From contig NZ_LFMW01000023.1 in the NCBI RefSeq assembly GCF_001050345.1, positions 1 through 53,214 on the forward strand: 53,214 nt of DNA, written 5' to 3'. Under the pieces are notes generated by a model. That model did no database searches. It was not told the origin of the DNA and was given only the letters and a program-made list of their open reading frames with translations. Positions within the stretch are counted from its first letter, which is position 1. Every line of letters begins with the position of its first letter. Of the stretch, positions 24,271-32,674 are shown piece by piece. Both the position numbers and the translations under genes were made by a program. The stretch comes from Pseudomonas fildesensis (GTDB lineage: Bacteria > Pseudomonadota > Gammaproteobacteria > Pseudomonadales > Pseudomonadaceae).

Positions 24271-25021
24271 CCATCAACGCCGCCACGGTAAGGGGATCGT
24301 CGCTCAGCGGTTCCGCCAGGCAGGCCATGCAGGCCTCGCGCGGGCTCATCCCGGCGCCGATCAGGCGCGCGGTGAAAATCAGTAGCCGCGTGGAAGCCAC
24401 TTCCTCCAGGTCATGCTGATCGAGACGGCGCAACGCCTGACCCAGGCGCACCACTTGTGCGGCCAACGCAACATCCACCCCGGCCTCACGGGCCACGATG
24501 CGTTCCTCGTCGGCCGTCGGCGGGTAACCGAACCGCAAGGCGACAAAGCGCTGGCGCGTGCTCGGTTTCATACCCTTGAGCAGGTTCTGGTAACCCGGGT
24601 TATACGACACCACCAGCATGAACGACGACGGCGCCTTGAGCACTTCACCAGTGCGTTCCAGGAACAGCTCGCGGCGCTCGTCGGCAATCGGGTGCAGCAC
24701 CACGGCGGTGTCCTGGCGCGCCTCGACCACTTCGTCGAGGTAACAGATACCGCCCTCGCGCACGGCGCGGGTCAACGGGCCGTCCTGCCACCAGGTACCG
24801 TCGGTGCCGATCAGGTGGCGGCCGAGCAAGTCGGCGGCGCTCAGGTCGTCGTGGCAGGCCACGGTGTACAGCGGCAGGTTCAGACGGTGCGCCATGTGCT
24901 GCACAAAACGCGTCTTGCCACAGCCCGTGGGGCCTTTGATCAGCACCGGCATGTGATGGCGCCAGGCGTGCTCGAACAGGTGTTGTTCGTTATTCAGCGG
25001 TTGGTAGAAGGGCTCGGTCAT
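24245..25021 (-). CDS. nirQ: NirQ, MoxR-type AAA+ ATPase
   Basis: 258 aa AAA+ protein with Walker A KGPTGCGKTRF (about 29-39), Walker B ICYLDEVVEA and the sensor-like region VVSYNPGYQN. NirQ activates nitrite and NO reductases together with the VWA protein NorD. ATG 25021 was preferred over the adjacent GTG at 25024. It is divergent from nirS and shares its single Anr/Dnr box; nirO and nirP follow in the same direction. Confidence 0.93.
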   Translation of the reverse strand: MTEPFYQPLNNEQHLFEHAWRHHMPVLIKGPTGCGKTRFVQHMAHRLNLPLYTVACHDDLSAADLLGRHLIGTDGTWWQDGPLTRAVREGGICYLDEVVEARQDTAVVLHPIADERRELFLERTGEVLKAPSSFMLVVSYNPGYQNLLKGMKPSTRQRFVALRFGYPPTADEERIVAREAGVDVALAAQVVRLGQALRRLDQHDLEEVASTRLLIFTARLIGAGMSPREACMACLAEPLSDDPLTVAALMDVVDVHFA

Positions 25022-25098
25022 CACATGTACTCACAACGGGTTCAGTGGCCACGCTAAGGCTCCCTGCGACAACCTGGCAAGCACGCACATCGGCAAAC

Positions 25099-25112
25099 TT
25101 GATCGCCGTCAA
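25099..25112. promoter_or_regulatory. Shared Anr/Dnr box between nirQ and nirS
   Basis: TTGATCGCCGTCAA, one mismatch (GTCAA) to the consensus. It lies 84.5 bases before the nirQ start and 111.5 before nirS, central in the divergent gap, so it can serve both promoters, as in P. aeruginosa. Confidence 0.85.
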
Positions 25113-25216
25113 GCGAGCATTCCGCTACTGCAACATAGTCTTGGCCGGCACTAAGAACCTGCGCTCTACCCAGCCTTCGCCGGGCATCGCAAAGGTCTTG
25201 CCTGAGGAGAAATGGA

Positions 25217-26890
25217 ATGCTGACTCGTAACAGAAAACCCTGGGTCTTGAGTCTCGCCAGTTTGAGCTGCGCCCTGGCCCTGGCACTGCCCATCACCGCC
25301 CACGGCGACACGCCGCCCGGTATCGTGAAAACCACCGGCGCGCCGGATATCAGCCAGGCTGACTTCGACGCCTCCAAGCAGATTTACTTCGAGCGCTGCG
25401 CCGGTTGCCATGGCGTATTGCGCAAAGGCGCAACCGGCAAGCCGCTGACACCGGACATCACCCAGGCGCGCGGCCAGGCCTATCTGGAGGCGTTGATCAC
25501 GTACGGCTCACCCGCCGGGATGCCGAACTGGGGCACGTCCAACGCGCTGACCAAAGCGCAGATCACCACCATGGCCACGTTTATCCAGCACACCGCGCCC
25601 ACCCCGCCGGAATGGGGCATGGCCGAAACGCTGAAGACCTGGAAAGTGCTGGTCAAGCCCGAAGACCGGCCGAAAAAACAGCTGAACACACTCAACCTGC
25701 AAAACATCTTTTCAGTCACCCTGCGCGACGACGGCAAGATCGCCCTGGTCGACGGCGACACCAAGCAGATCATCAAGCTGATCGACACCGGCTACGCCGT
25801 GCACATCTCGCGCATCTCGGCCTCCGGGCGTTACCTGCTGGTGATCGGCCGCGATGCCAAGATCGACATGATCGACCTGTGGCCTCTGGAGCCGACCAAA
25901 GTCGCCGAGATCAAGGTGGGCATCGAGGCCCGTTCGGTGGAGACCTCCAAGTTCAAAGGCTATGAAGACAAATACACGATTGCCGGTTCCTACTGGCCGC
26001 CGCAGTTCACCATCATGGATGGCGAGACCCTGGAGCCCAAGCAGATCGTGTCCACCCGGGGCATGACCGTCGACAAGCAGGAGTACCACCCGGAACCGCG
26101 CGTGGCGGCGATCATCGCGTCCCATGAATGGCCGGAGTTCATCGTCAACGTCAAGGAAACCGGCAAGGTGATGCTGGTCAATTACCAGGACATCAAGAAC
26201 CTCACCATCACCACCATCGACGCCGCGCCGTTCCTGCATGACGGCGGCTGGGACAGCACGCACCGCTACTTCATGACGGCGGCGAACAACTCCAACAAGG
26301 TTGCGGTGATCGACTCCAGGGAGCGCAAGCTCACCGCGCTGGTGGACGTGGGCAAAACCCCGCACCCAGGGCGCGGCGCCAACTTTATTCACCCCAAATT
26401 CGGGCCGGTGTGGGCCACCAGTCACCTGGGTGACGGCGGCATTTCAGTGATCGGCACCGACCCGGTCAAGCACCCGCAATATGCCTGGAAGCAAGTGGAA
26501 TCCCTCAAGGGCCAGGGCGGCGGTTCGCTGTTTATCAAGACCCACCCCAACTCGCGGCATCTGTATGTGGACACCACCCTCAACCCTGACGCCAAGCTCA
26601 GTCAGTCGGTGGCCGTGTTCGACCTCGACAAGCTGGACAAGGGCTACACCGTGCTGCCGATTGCCGAGTATTCCGGCATCAAGCAAGGCGCCCTGCGCGT
26701 GGTGCAACCGGAATACAACAAGGCCGGCGATGAAGTGTGGTTCTCGGTCTGGAACGGCCAGACCGAAGAATCGGCGCTGGTGGTGATCGATGACAAGACC
26801 CTCAAGCTCAAGCAGGTGATCAAGGACAAGCGCCTGATCACGCCGACCGGAAAATTCAACGTCTACAACACCCAACACGACATTTATTGA
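25217..26890 (+). CDS. nirS: Cytochrome cd1 nitrite reductase
   Basis: 557 aa periplasmic enzyme that reduces nitrite to NO. A signal peptide (cleavage near ITAHG) leads to a heme c domain with CAGCH (61-65), then the eight-bladed heme d1 propeller. The d1 proximal ligand region reads YAVHISRISASGRY, and the two catalytic histidine segments are seen as HEWPEF and STHRYFMTAAN. TGAGGAGAAATGGA precedes the ATG. First gene of nirSMCFDLGHJEN. Confidence 0.97.
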   Translation: MLTRNRKPWVLSLASLSCALALALPITAHGDTPPGIVKTTGAPDISQADFDASKQIYFERCAGCHGVLRKGATGKPLTPDITQARGQAYLEALITYGSPAGMPNWGTSNALTKAQITTMATFIQHTAPTPPEWGMAETLKTWKVLVKPEDRPKKQLNTLNLQNIFSVTLRDDGKIALVDGDTKQIIKLIDTGYAVHISRISASGRYLLVIGRDAKIDMIDLWPLEPTKVAEIKVGIEARSVETSKFKGYEDKYTIAGSYWPPQFTIMDGETLEPKQIVSTRGMTVDKQEYHPEPRVAAIIASHEWPEFIVNVKETGKVMLVNYQDIKNLTITTIDAAPFLHDGGWDSTHRYFMTAANNSNKVAVIDSRERKLTALVDVGKTPHPGRGANFIHPKFGPVWATSHLGDGGISVIGTDPVKHPQYAWKQVESLKGQGGGSLFIKTHPNSRHLYVDTTLNPDAKLSQSVAVFDLDKLDKGYTVLPIAEYSGIKQGALRVVQPEYNKAGDEVWFSVWNGQTEESALVVIDDKTLKLKQVIKDKRLITPTGKFNVYNTQHDIY

Positions 26891-26914
26891 GCCCCATCAA
26901 CACGAGGTATCCCA

Positions 26915-27229
26915 ATGAAAAATATTCTCCTCGCACTGCTGGCCTGTACGGCTGCGGTCAGCCTGCAACCGGCCCTGGCGCAAGACGGCCCGACGCTGTT
27001 CAAGAGCAAACCCTGCGCCGCCTGCCATGCCATCGACAGCAAGGTAGTGGGGCCCGCTTTGAAAGATGTTGCGGCCAAGAACGCCGGTGTAAAAGACGCC
27101 GCCACCACCCTGGCTGGCCGTATCAAGAATGGCACCCAAGGCAACTGGGGGCCGATCCCGATGCCGCCGAATCAGGTCACGGATGACGAGGCCAAGGTGT
27201 TGGCCGAGTGGGTTCTGACCTTGAAATAA
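26915..27229 (+). CDS. nirM: Cytochrome c551
   Basis: 104 aa precursor; signal peptide of about 22 residues (ends ALA before QDGPTLF) and an 82-residue mature protein. Heme site CAACH at 34-38 and axial Met83 in IPMPPN, which is Met61 of the mature P. aeruginosa numbering. It carries electrons from the bc1 complex to NirS. It lies 24 bases after nirS. Confidence 0.96.
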   Translation: MKNILLALLACTAAVSLQPALAQDGPTLFKSKPCAACHAIDSKVVGPALKDVAAKNAGVKDAATTLAGRIKNGTQGNWGPIPMPPNQVTDDEAKVLAEWVLTLK

Positions 27230-27245
27230 GCACAAGGAGCACGCC

Positions 27246-27563
27246 ATGAAAGCATCGATGATCGGTTCGGCCGTGGCGCTGTTCCTGCTGATCCCCGCGC
27301 GGGCTGCGGCCACTCCGGACGCTGCCCGCCTGGAACACCTGCTGACCCAGGATTGTGGCGCCTGCCATGGCCTGCACTTGACCGGCGGCCTGGGCCCGGC
27401 CCTCACACCCCAGGCCCTCGCCAACCACAGCCGCGACAGCCTGATTGCCACCGTGACCTACGGCCGCCCTGCCCGCGCCATGCCCGGCTGGGGCCCACTG
27501 CTCAGCACCGGCGATATCGCCTGGCTGGTCGACCGCCTCTTGCAAGGAAGCCCCGCACCATGA
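27246..27563 (+). CDS. nirC: NirC, c-type cytochrome of heme d1/NirS maturation
   Basis: 105 aa precursor with signal peptide (ends near RAAAT) and one heme site CGACH (37-41); the distal Met is probably in AMPGWGP. NirC can donate electrons to NirS and has been implicated in its maturation. AAGGAGCACGCC precedes the ATG, 16 bases after nirM. Its stop overlaps the nirF ATGATG. Confidence 0.92.
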   Translation: MKASMIGSAVALFLLIPARAAATPDAARLEHLLTQDCGACHGLHLTGGLGPALTPQALANHSRDSLIATVTYGRPARAMPGWGPLLSTGDIAWLVDRLLQGSPAP

Positions 27564-28729
27564 TGCGTCCCGCACTGTTATCCCTCTGCCTGTTGCTGGG
27601 CGCCTGTACTCAACCGGCACTGCGCGGCAGTGGTGATCTTGGCCTGGTGATCGAGCGCGCCAATGGCAGCGTGCAGATCATCGAAAGCACCGGCATGACT
27701 GCATTGGCGCGCATCGAGGGTTTGGGGGATTTGTCCCATGCCTCGGCGGTATTTTCCCGCGACCAGCGTTACGCCTATGTGTTCGCCCGCGATGGCGGGC
27801 TGACCAAGGTCGACCTGCTGACCCAACGCATCGAGCGGCGCATCGTGCAGGGCGGCAACAGCATCGGCGGCGCCATCAGCCAGGATGGGCGCCTGATTGC
27901 CGTGTCCAACTACGTGCCGGGCGGGGTCAAGGTGTTCGACGCCAGCACCCTGCAACAGGTCGCGGACATTCCCGCCACCGCCCTGGCCGACGGCAAACGC
28001 TCGCGGGTGGTCGGCCTGGTGGATGCGCCGGGGCAGCGCTTCGTGTTCAGCCTGTTCGACAGCGGCGAAATCTGGAGCGCCGACTTCAGCCACGGCAACA
28101 CGCCGCAGATCACCCGCTTCACGAAGGTCGGCGAGCAACCCTATGACGCACTGATCACCGCCGATGGCCGCTACTACATGGCCGGGCTGTTCGGTGAAGA
28201 CGGCATGGCCCAGCTCGACCTGTGGCACCCGGAACGCGGCGTGCAGCGTGTGCTGAAGGATTACGGGCGCGGCCAGGCCAAGCTGCCGGTGTACAAGATG
28301 CCCCACCTCGAGGGCTGGGCTGTGGCCGACAACCAGGCCTTCGTGCCAGCCGTGGGCCGCCATCAAGTGCTGGTGATGGACGCGCGCAGCTGGCAGCAAA
28401 CCGCAGTGATCGCAGTGGCCGGGCAACCGATTTTTGTCACCGCACGCCCCGACGGGCGTCAGCTCTGGGTGAACTTCGCCTACCCCGACAACGACCGGGT
28501 GCAGGTGATCGACACGCAAACCCACCAGGTAGTCGCCAACCTCAAGCCCGGCCCCGGCGTGCTGCATATGGAGTTCACCGGCCGTGGCGAGCAACTGTGG
28601 CTGTCGGTGCGCGACGGCGAGCAGCTGCAGGTGTGGGACCCGTACCGTCTGACCTTGCTCAAAACCCTGCCGGCCCAGAGCCCCAGCGGCATTTTCTTCA
28701 GCATTCGCGCGCAAAAAATGGGGTATTGA
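27560..28729 (+). CDS. nirF: NirF, heme d1 biosynthesis protein
   Basis: 389 aa propeller protein related to the d1 domain of NirS. The N-terminus (LLSLCLLLGAC) has a lipobox, so it is probably a periplasmic lipoprotein, as reported for Pseudomonas NirF. It acts in a late step of heme d1 formation. The start ATG overlaps the nirC stop; the frame is open further upstream within nirC but has no reason to start there. Confidence 0.94.
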   Translation: MMRPALLSLCLLLGACTQPALRGSGDLGLVIERANGSVQIIESTGMTALARIEGLGDLSHASAVFSRDQRYAYVFARDGGLTKVDLLTQRIERRIVQGGNSIGGAISQDGRLIAVSNYVPGGVKVFDASTLQQVADIPATALADGKRSRVVGLVDAPGQRFVFSLFDSGEIWSADFSHGNTPQITRFTKVGEQPYDALITADGRYYMAGLFGEDGMAQLDLWHPERGVQRVLKDYGRGQAKLPVYKMPHLEGWAVADNQAFVPAVGRHQVLVMDARSWQQTAVIAVAGQPIFVTARPDGRQLWVNFAYPDNDRVQVIDTQTHQVVANLKPGPGVLHMEFTGRGEQLWLSVRDGEQLQVWDPYRLTLLKTLPAQSPSGIFFSIRAQKMGY

Positions 28730-28730
28730 G

Positions 28731-29189
28731 ATGGACCTTGATCGACTCAGCCAGCAATTGATCGAACGCTTCCAGCACGGCATGCCGCTGTGCGCCGAGC
28801 CCTACCGGGAAATGGCCCAGGTGTTGGGGTGCTACGAGGCCGACGTCATGGCGTGCCTGCAACGCCTGGAACTGGCCGGTGCCCTGTCGCGCATCGGGCC
28901 GGTGTTCGAGCATACCCGCGCCGGGGCCAGCACCCTGGCCGCCCTGGCCGTGCCACTTGAGCGCCTGGAACAGGTGGCCCGGCGGGTCAGCCAGTACCCG
29001 GAAGTCAATCACAACTATGCCCGCGAACATCACTACAACCTGTGGTTTGTGCTGACCGGCCCCCATCGCGAGCACCTGCAGCAAATCCTCGATGAGCTGG
29101 AGAAAGACACCGGCCTCACGCCGCTGGACTTGCCGATGCTCACCGCCTACCGCATCGACCTCGGCTTTTCCCTGGGAGTGCACCCGTGA
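28731..29189 (+). CDS. nirD: NirD, siroheme decarboxylase subunit / Lrp-AsnC-like
   Basis: 152 aa of the NirDLGH family: a helix-turn-helix-like N-terminal part and an AsnC-like ligand domain with the conserved HNYAREHHYNLWFVL segment. The four proteins decarboxylate siroheme to 12,18-didecarboxysiroheme. It begins one base after the nirF stop and overlaps nirL by 4 bases. Confidence 0.94.
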   Translation: MDLDRLSQQLIERFQHGMPLCAEPYREMAQVLGCYEADVMACLQRLELAGALSRIGPVFEHTRAGASTLAALAVPLERLEQVARRVSQYPEVNHNYAREHHYNLWFVLTGPHREHLQQILDELEKDTGLTPLDLPMLTAYRIDLGFSLGVHP

Positions 29190-29701
29190 TCACGCCCCTC
29201 AGCCATGAACAGATGCTCGACCTGCGCCAGTGCCTGGAGAGCGGTCTGCCGATTGTGGCACGGCCCTACGACGACCTCGCCGAGCGCATTGGCGCCCATC
29301 ACGATCAAGTGCTGCAACAGATGCAGCAATGGCACGACCAGGGCCTGTTTCGCCGCGTCGGCCTGGTGCTCAACCACCGTGCCCTGGGGTATGTGGCCAA
29401 CGCGATGCTGGTGCTGGATGTGCCCGATGCCCTGGTCGACGAAGTGGGTCAGCGCCTGGGCCGCGCGCCGGGCGTGAACCTGTGTTATCAGCGGCCAAGG
29501 CGTCTGCCGCAGTGGCGCTACAACCTGTTTTGCATGGTGCACGGCCGCGAGCGCAGTGCGGTCGAGGCGCAGATCCAGGCCCTGCTCGACCAGCACATGC
29601 TCAGCGACCTGCCCTATCAACTGCTGTTCAGCACCCGCGCCTTCAAGCAATGCGGCGGGCGTTTCGCGCCGCCGCCGTCACAGGTGTGGGCCCATGGATG
29701 A
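29186..29701 (+). CDS. nirL: NirL, siroheme decarboxylase subunit
   Basis: 171 aa NirDLGH-family protein with the segment NLCYQRPRRLPQWRYNLFCMVHG. It uses a GTG start overlapping the nirD stop (GTGA), so the two are coupled. In this set the R-R-pattern ends (NirL, NirH) alternate with the R-E/D-H ends (NirD, NirG), fitting two heterodimer types. Confidence 0.93.
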   Translation: MITPLSHEQMLDLRQCLESGLPIVARPYDDLAERIGAHHDQVLQQMQQWHDQGLFRRVGLVLNHRALGYVANAMLVLDVPDALVDEVGQRLGRAPGVNLCYQRPRRLPQWRYNLFCMVHGRERSAVEAQIQALLDQHMLSDLPYQLLFSTRAFKQCGGRFAPPPSQVWAHG

Positions 29702-30137
29702 TCTTGACCGGCGCCTGATCAACCGCCTGCAACTTGGCCTGCCACTGGTGCGCGAGCCCTGGCAGCAGATAGCGCAGGAGCTGCATAGCCGTCCGTGTGA
29801 AGTACTCGACCGCCTGCACGACTTGCTCGAAGACGGCGTGCTCACACGTTTCGGACCGATGTTCGATATCGAGCGTCTCGGCGGCGCCTTCACCCTCGCG
29901 GCGTTGGCGGTGCCCGAGGCACGTTTTGATGCCGTCGCCGAACAGCTCAACGCCCTGCCCCAGGTGGCCCACAACTACCGCCGCGACCACCGCTGGAACA
30001 TGTGGTTCGTGCTGGCCTGCGCCACCGAGGCGGAGCTGGCCGCCACCCTGTCCCGCATCGAGGCCCTGACGGGGTTGGCGGTGCTCAACTTGCCGAAGGA
30101 GCAAACCTACCATGTCGGTCTGTATTTCCCGGTCTGA
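29694..30137 (+). CDS. nirG: NirG, siroheme decarboxylase subunit
   Basis: 147 aa NirDLGH-family protein with HNYRRDHRWNMWFVLAC, closest in form to NirD. The ATG at 29694 lies inside the end of nirL (8-base overlap). The longer open frame to 29556 is a shadow through nirL. Its end overlaps nirH by 26 bases. Confidence 0.93.
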   Translation: MDDLDRRLINRLQLGLPLVREPWQQIAQELHSRPCEVLDRLHDLLEDGVLTRFGPMFDIERLGGAFTLAALAVPEARFDAVAEQLNALPQVAHNYRRDHRWNMWFVLACATEAELAATLSRIEALTGLAVLNLPKEQTYHVGLYFPV

Positions 30138-30612
30138 CGACACCCTGGCGCTGAGCCTGGTCGCCCTCACCCAAAGCGGATTGCCGCTGGTGGAAGACCC
30201 GTGGGCCTGGCTCGCCGAACAATTGGGCATCAGCGTCGAATCGACCCTCGACCTGCTCAAGCGCCTGCAAGCCGAAGGCGCCATTCGGCGGATCGCCGCC
30301 GTGCCCAACCATTACCGCCTGGGTTATCGCCATAACGGCATGACGGTGTGGGACGTGGCCGATGTGCAGATGCCCCGCCTGGGGGAACTGATCGGCGCGC
30401 AGCCGTTTGTCAGCCATTGCTATCGCCGCCCGCGCCGTCCCGACTGGCCCTACAACCTGTTCGCCATGGTGCATGGCCGCAGCCGCGAAGAAATCGACAG
30501 CTACCGCGAGCACCTGCGGTTCCTGCTGGGCGATGCCTGCCGCGCCGAAGAGATGCTGGTGAGCAGCCGCATCCTGAAAAAAACCGGCCTGCGCCTGGCG
30601 CCGGCGCATTAG
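30112..30612 (+). CDS. nirH: NirH, siroheme decarboxylase subunit
   Basis: 166 aa NirDLGH-family protein with HCYRRPRRPDWPYNLFAMVHG, closest in form to NirL. The ATG at 30112 is inside the end of nirG after GGAGCAAACCTACC. The long overlap shows tight coupling of the four decarboxylase genes. Confidence 0.93.
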   Translation: MSVCISRSDDTLALSLVALTQSGLPLVEDPWAWLAEQLGISVESTLDLLKRLQAEGAIRRIAAVPNHYRLGYRHNGMTVWDVADVQMPRLGELIGAQPFVSHCYRRPRRPDWPYNLFAMVHGRSREEIDSYREHLRFLLGDACRAEEMLVSSRILKKTGLRLAPAH

Positions 30613-30623
30613 AGGAACGCTCC

Positions 30624-31805
30624 ATGCTGCGGATCAGTCAATACTTGCGCACCCTGGCCGGCCAATGCCCGCCACCCCGTGCCTCGGCTCCCGGCAGCGA
30701 CCGGCCGCCCGTGGTGATATGGAACCTGCTGCGGCGCTGCAACCTCACCTGCAAACACTGTTACGCCACCAGCGCCGACAGCGTGTTCCGCAATGAGCTG
30801 GACACCCCGGCGGCCCTCCAGGTGATCGATGATTTGCACGCGGCCGGCGTGCGCGTGTTGATCCTGTCCGGGGGCGAACCGCTGCTGCGCGAGGACCTGT
30901 TCCAGCTCAGCGCCTATGCCCGCGACAAAGGTTTTTTCGTCGCGCTGTCGACTAACGGCACGCTGATCGACGAGCAGAATATCCAGCAGATCGCCGACGC
31001 ACATTTCGACTACGTGGGCATCAGCATCGACGGCCTGGAGGCGACCCACGACGCGTTTCGCCAGTTGCACGGCAGTTTCCAACGCTCGATGCACGCCATC
31101 CGCCTGTGCCGCGAGGCCGGGATTCGCGTGGGCCTGCGCACCACCCTGACCCAGGAAAACCACGCACAGTTGCCGCAACTGCTGGCGCTGATGCGCACTT
31201 ACGATGTGCAGAAGTTCTACCTGTCGCACCTCAACTACAGCGGGCGCGGCAAGCGCAGCCGCCAGCTCGATGCCCACCGCCAGATGAGCCGCGATGCGAT
31301 GTCGCTGATCTTCCAGCAGGCCTGGCACGACATCGAGCACGGCATCGACAGCGACTTCGTCAGCGGCAACAACGACGCCGACGCGGTGCTGTTGCTGCAA
31401 TGGGTGCACGCTCATCTGCCCGAGCACTACCCGCAGCTGGAACAGCTGCTGCACGACTGGGGCGGCAACGCCTCGGGCAGCGGCATCGCGAATATCGACA
31501 ACACCGGCGAGGTGCACCCCGACACCTACTGGTGGCAGCACTCGGTGGGCAACGTGCGCAACACCACCTTCCGCCAGCTGTGGCTGGACCAACCCGACCC
31601 GCTGCTGCTGCGCCTGCGCGAACACCCGCGCAGCATCGGCGGGCGTTGTGCCGAGTGCCGCTGGCTGCCGATCTGCAACGGCAATACGCGCACCCGTGCC
31701 TGGGCCGATGGCGACCTCTGGGGCCCGGACCCCGGTTGCTACTTCAGCGACGCCGAGATCACCTCGCAACCTTCTGCCCAGATCCCTTGCTCGACCACCC
31801 GGTGA
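30624..31805 (+). CDS. nirJ: NirJ, radical SAM enzyme of heme d1 synthesis
   Basis: 393 aa. Radical-SAM cluster Cys39-x3-Cys43-x2-Cys46 (CNLTCKHC), the SAM-contact block LILSGGEPLLRED, and a C-terminal SPASM-like cluster in GRCAECRWLPICNGNTR. NirJ replaces two propionates of the tetrapyrrole by oxo groups. ATG 30624 follows AGAGGAACGCTCC; the upstream open frame belongs to a shadow of nirH. Confidence 0.95.
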   Translation: MLRISQYLRTLAGQCPPPRASAPGSDRPPVVIWNLLRRCNLTCKHCYATSADSVFRNELDTPAALQVIDDLHAAGVRVLILSGGEPLLREDLFQLSAYARDKGFFVALSTNGTLIDEQNIQQIADAHFDYVGISIDGLEATHDAFRQLHGSFQRSMHAIRLCREAGIRVGLRTTLTQENHAQLPQLLALMRTYDVQKFYLSHLNYSGRGKRSRQLDAHRQMSRDAMSLIFQQAWHDIEHGIDSDFVSGNNDADAVLLLQWVHAHLPEHYPQLEQLLHDWGGNASGSGIANIDNTGEVHPDTYWWQHSVGNVRNTTFRQLWLDQPDPLLLRLREHPRSIGGRCAECRWLPICNGNTRTRAWADGDLWGPDPGCYFSDAEITSQPSAQIPCSTTR

Positions 31806-31849
31806 CACAACCGGGGGCCGCCTACCTGATGATGAACCAAGGACGTCTC

Positions 31850-32674
31850 ATGCACACTTCAACCGCCCTACCTGCCAGTTTGCACAGCGCGTTCCAACCC
31901 GGCGAAGTCGCGTTAGTCGGTGCCGGCCCCGGCGACCCATGCCTGTTGACGCTGCGTGCCTGGAGCCTGTTGATGCAGGCCGATGCCGTGGTCTTCGACC
32001 GACTGGTCAGCGCCGAGTTGCTGACCCTGATCCCCCTGACGTGCGCCCGCCACTACGTGGGCAAGGCCAGCGGCTGCCATAGCCTGCCCCAGGGTCAACT
32101 CAACGAACTGCTGGCCGAACTGGCCGACCAGGGCCTGCGCGTGGTGCGCCTCAAGGGCGGCGACCCGTTCATCTTCGGGCGCGGCGCCGAGGAATTGGAG
32201 TACCTGTTGGCACGCGGCATTCCCTGCCAGGTGGTGCCGGGCATCACCGCCGCGTCCGGGTGCAGCGCCTATGCCGGTATCCCGCTGACCCACCGCGACC
32301 TGGTCAACTCCTGTCGGTTCGTCACCGGGCACCTGCAGCGCGACGGCGCGTTGAAGCTGCCGTGGGCAAGCCTCGCGGAGCCGAGCCAGACGCTGGTGTT
32401 CTACATGGGCCTGTCGAACCTGGCGCTGATCGCCGAGCACCTGGTGGCAGCGGGGCTGCCGGGGGATACGCCGGCGGCGTTGATCAGCAACGGCGCCCGC
32501 GCCGACCAGCGTGTGGCCCGTGGCACCCTGCGCCAATTACCGACCCTGGCCGCCGACTGCGAACCCGGCGTGCCCACGTTGACGGTGATCGGCCAGGTGG
32601 TGAACCTGTTTGCCGGGGCCGCCCTGCACTACCCGGCCAGCCTGTCGCCGGCCCGTGAATCGGTGGCGGTATGA
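31850..32674 (+). CDS. nirE: NirE, uroporphyrinogen III methyltransferase
   Basis: 274 aa SAM-dependent methyltransferase of the CobA/CysG family that makes precorrin-2 for heme d1. Blocks: LVGAGPGDP (22-30), VVRLKGGDPFIFGRG, VPGITAASGCSAYAGIPLTHR and VFYMGL. ATG 31850 has AAGGA at six-base spacing; upstream in-frame ATGs at 31829 and 31832 are possible but lack a site. Its stop overlaps nirN. Confidence 0.94.
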   Translation: MHTSTALPASLHSAFQPGEVALVGAGPGDPCLLTLRAWSLLMQADAVVFDRLVSAELLTLIPLTCARHYVGKASGCHSLPQGQLNELLAELADQGLRVVRLKGGDPFIFGRGAEELEYLLARGIPCQVVPGITAASGCSAYAGIPLTHRDLVNSCRFVTGHLQRDGALKLPWASLAEPSQTLVFYMGLSNLALIAEHLVAAGLPGDTPAALISNGARADQRVARGTLRQLPTLAADCEPGVPTLTVIGQVVNLFAGAALHYPASLSPARESVAV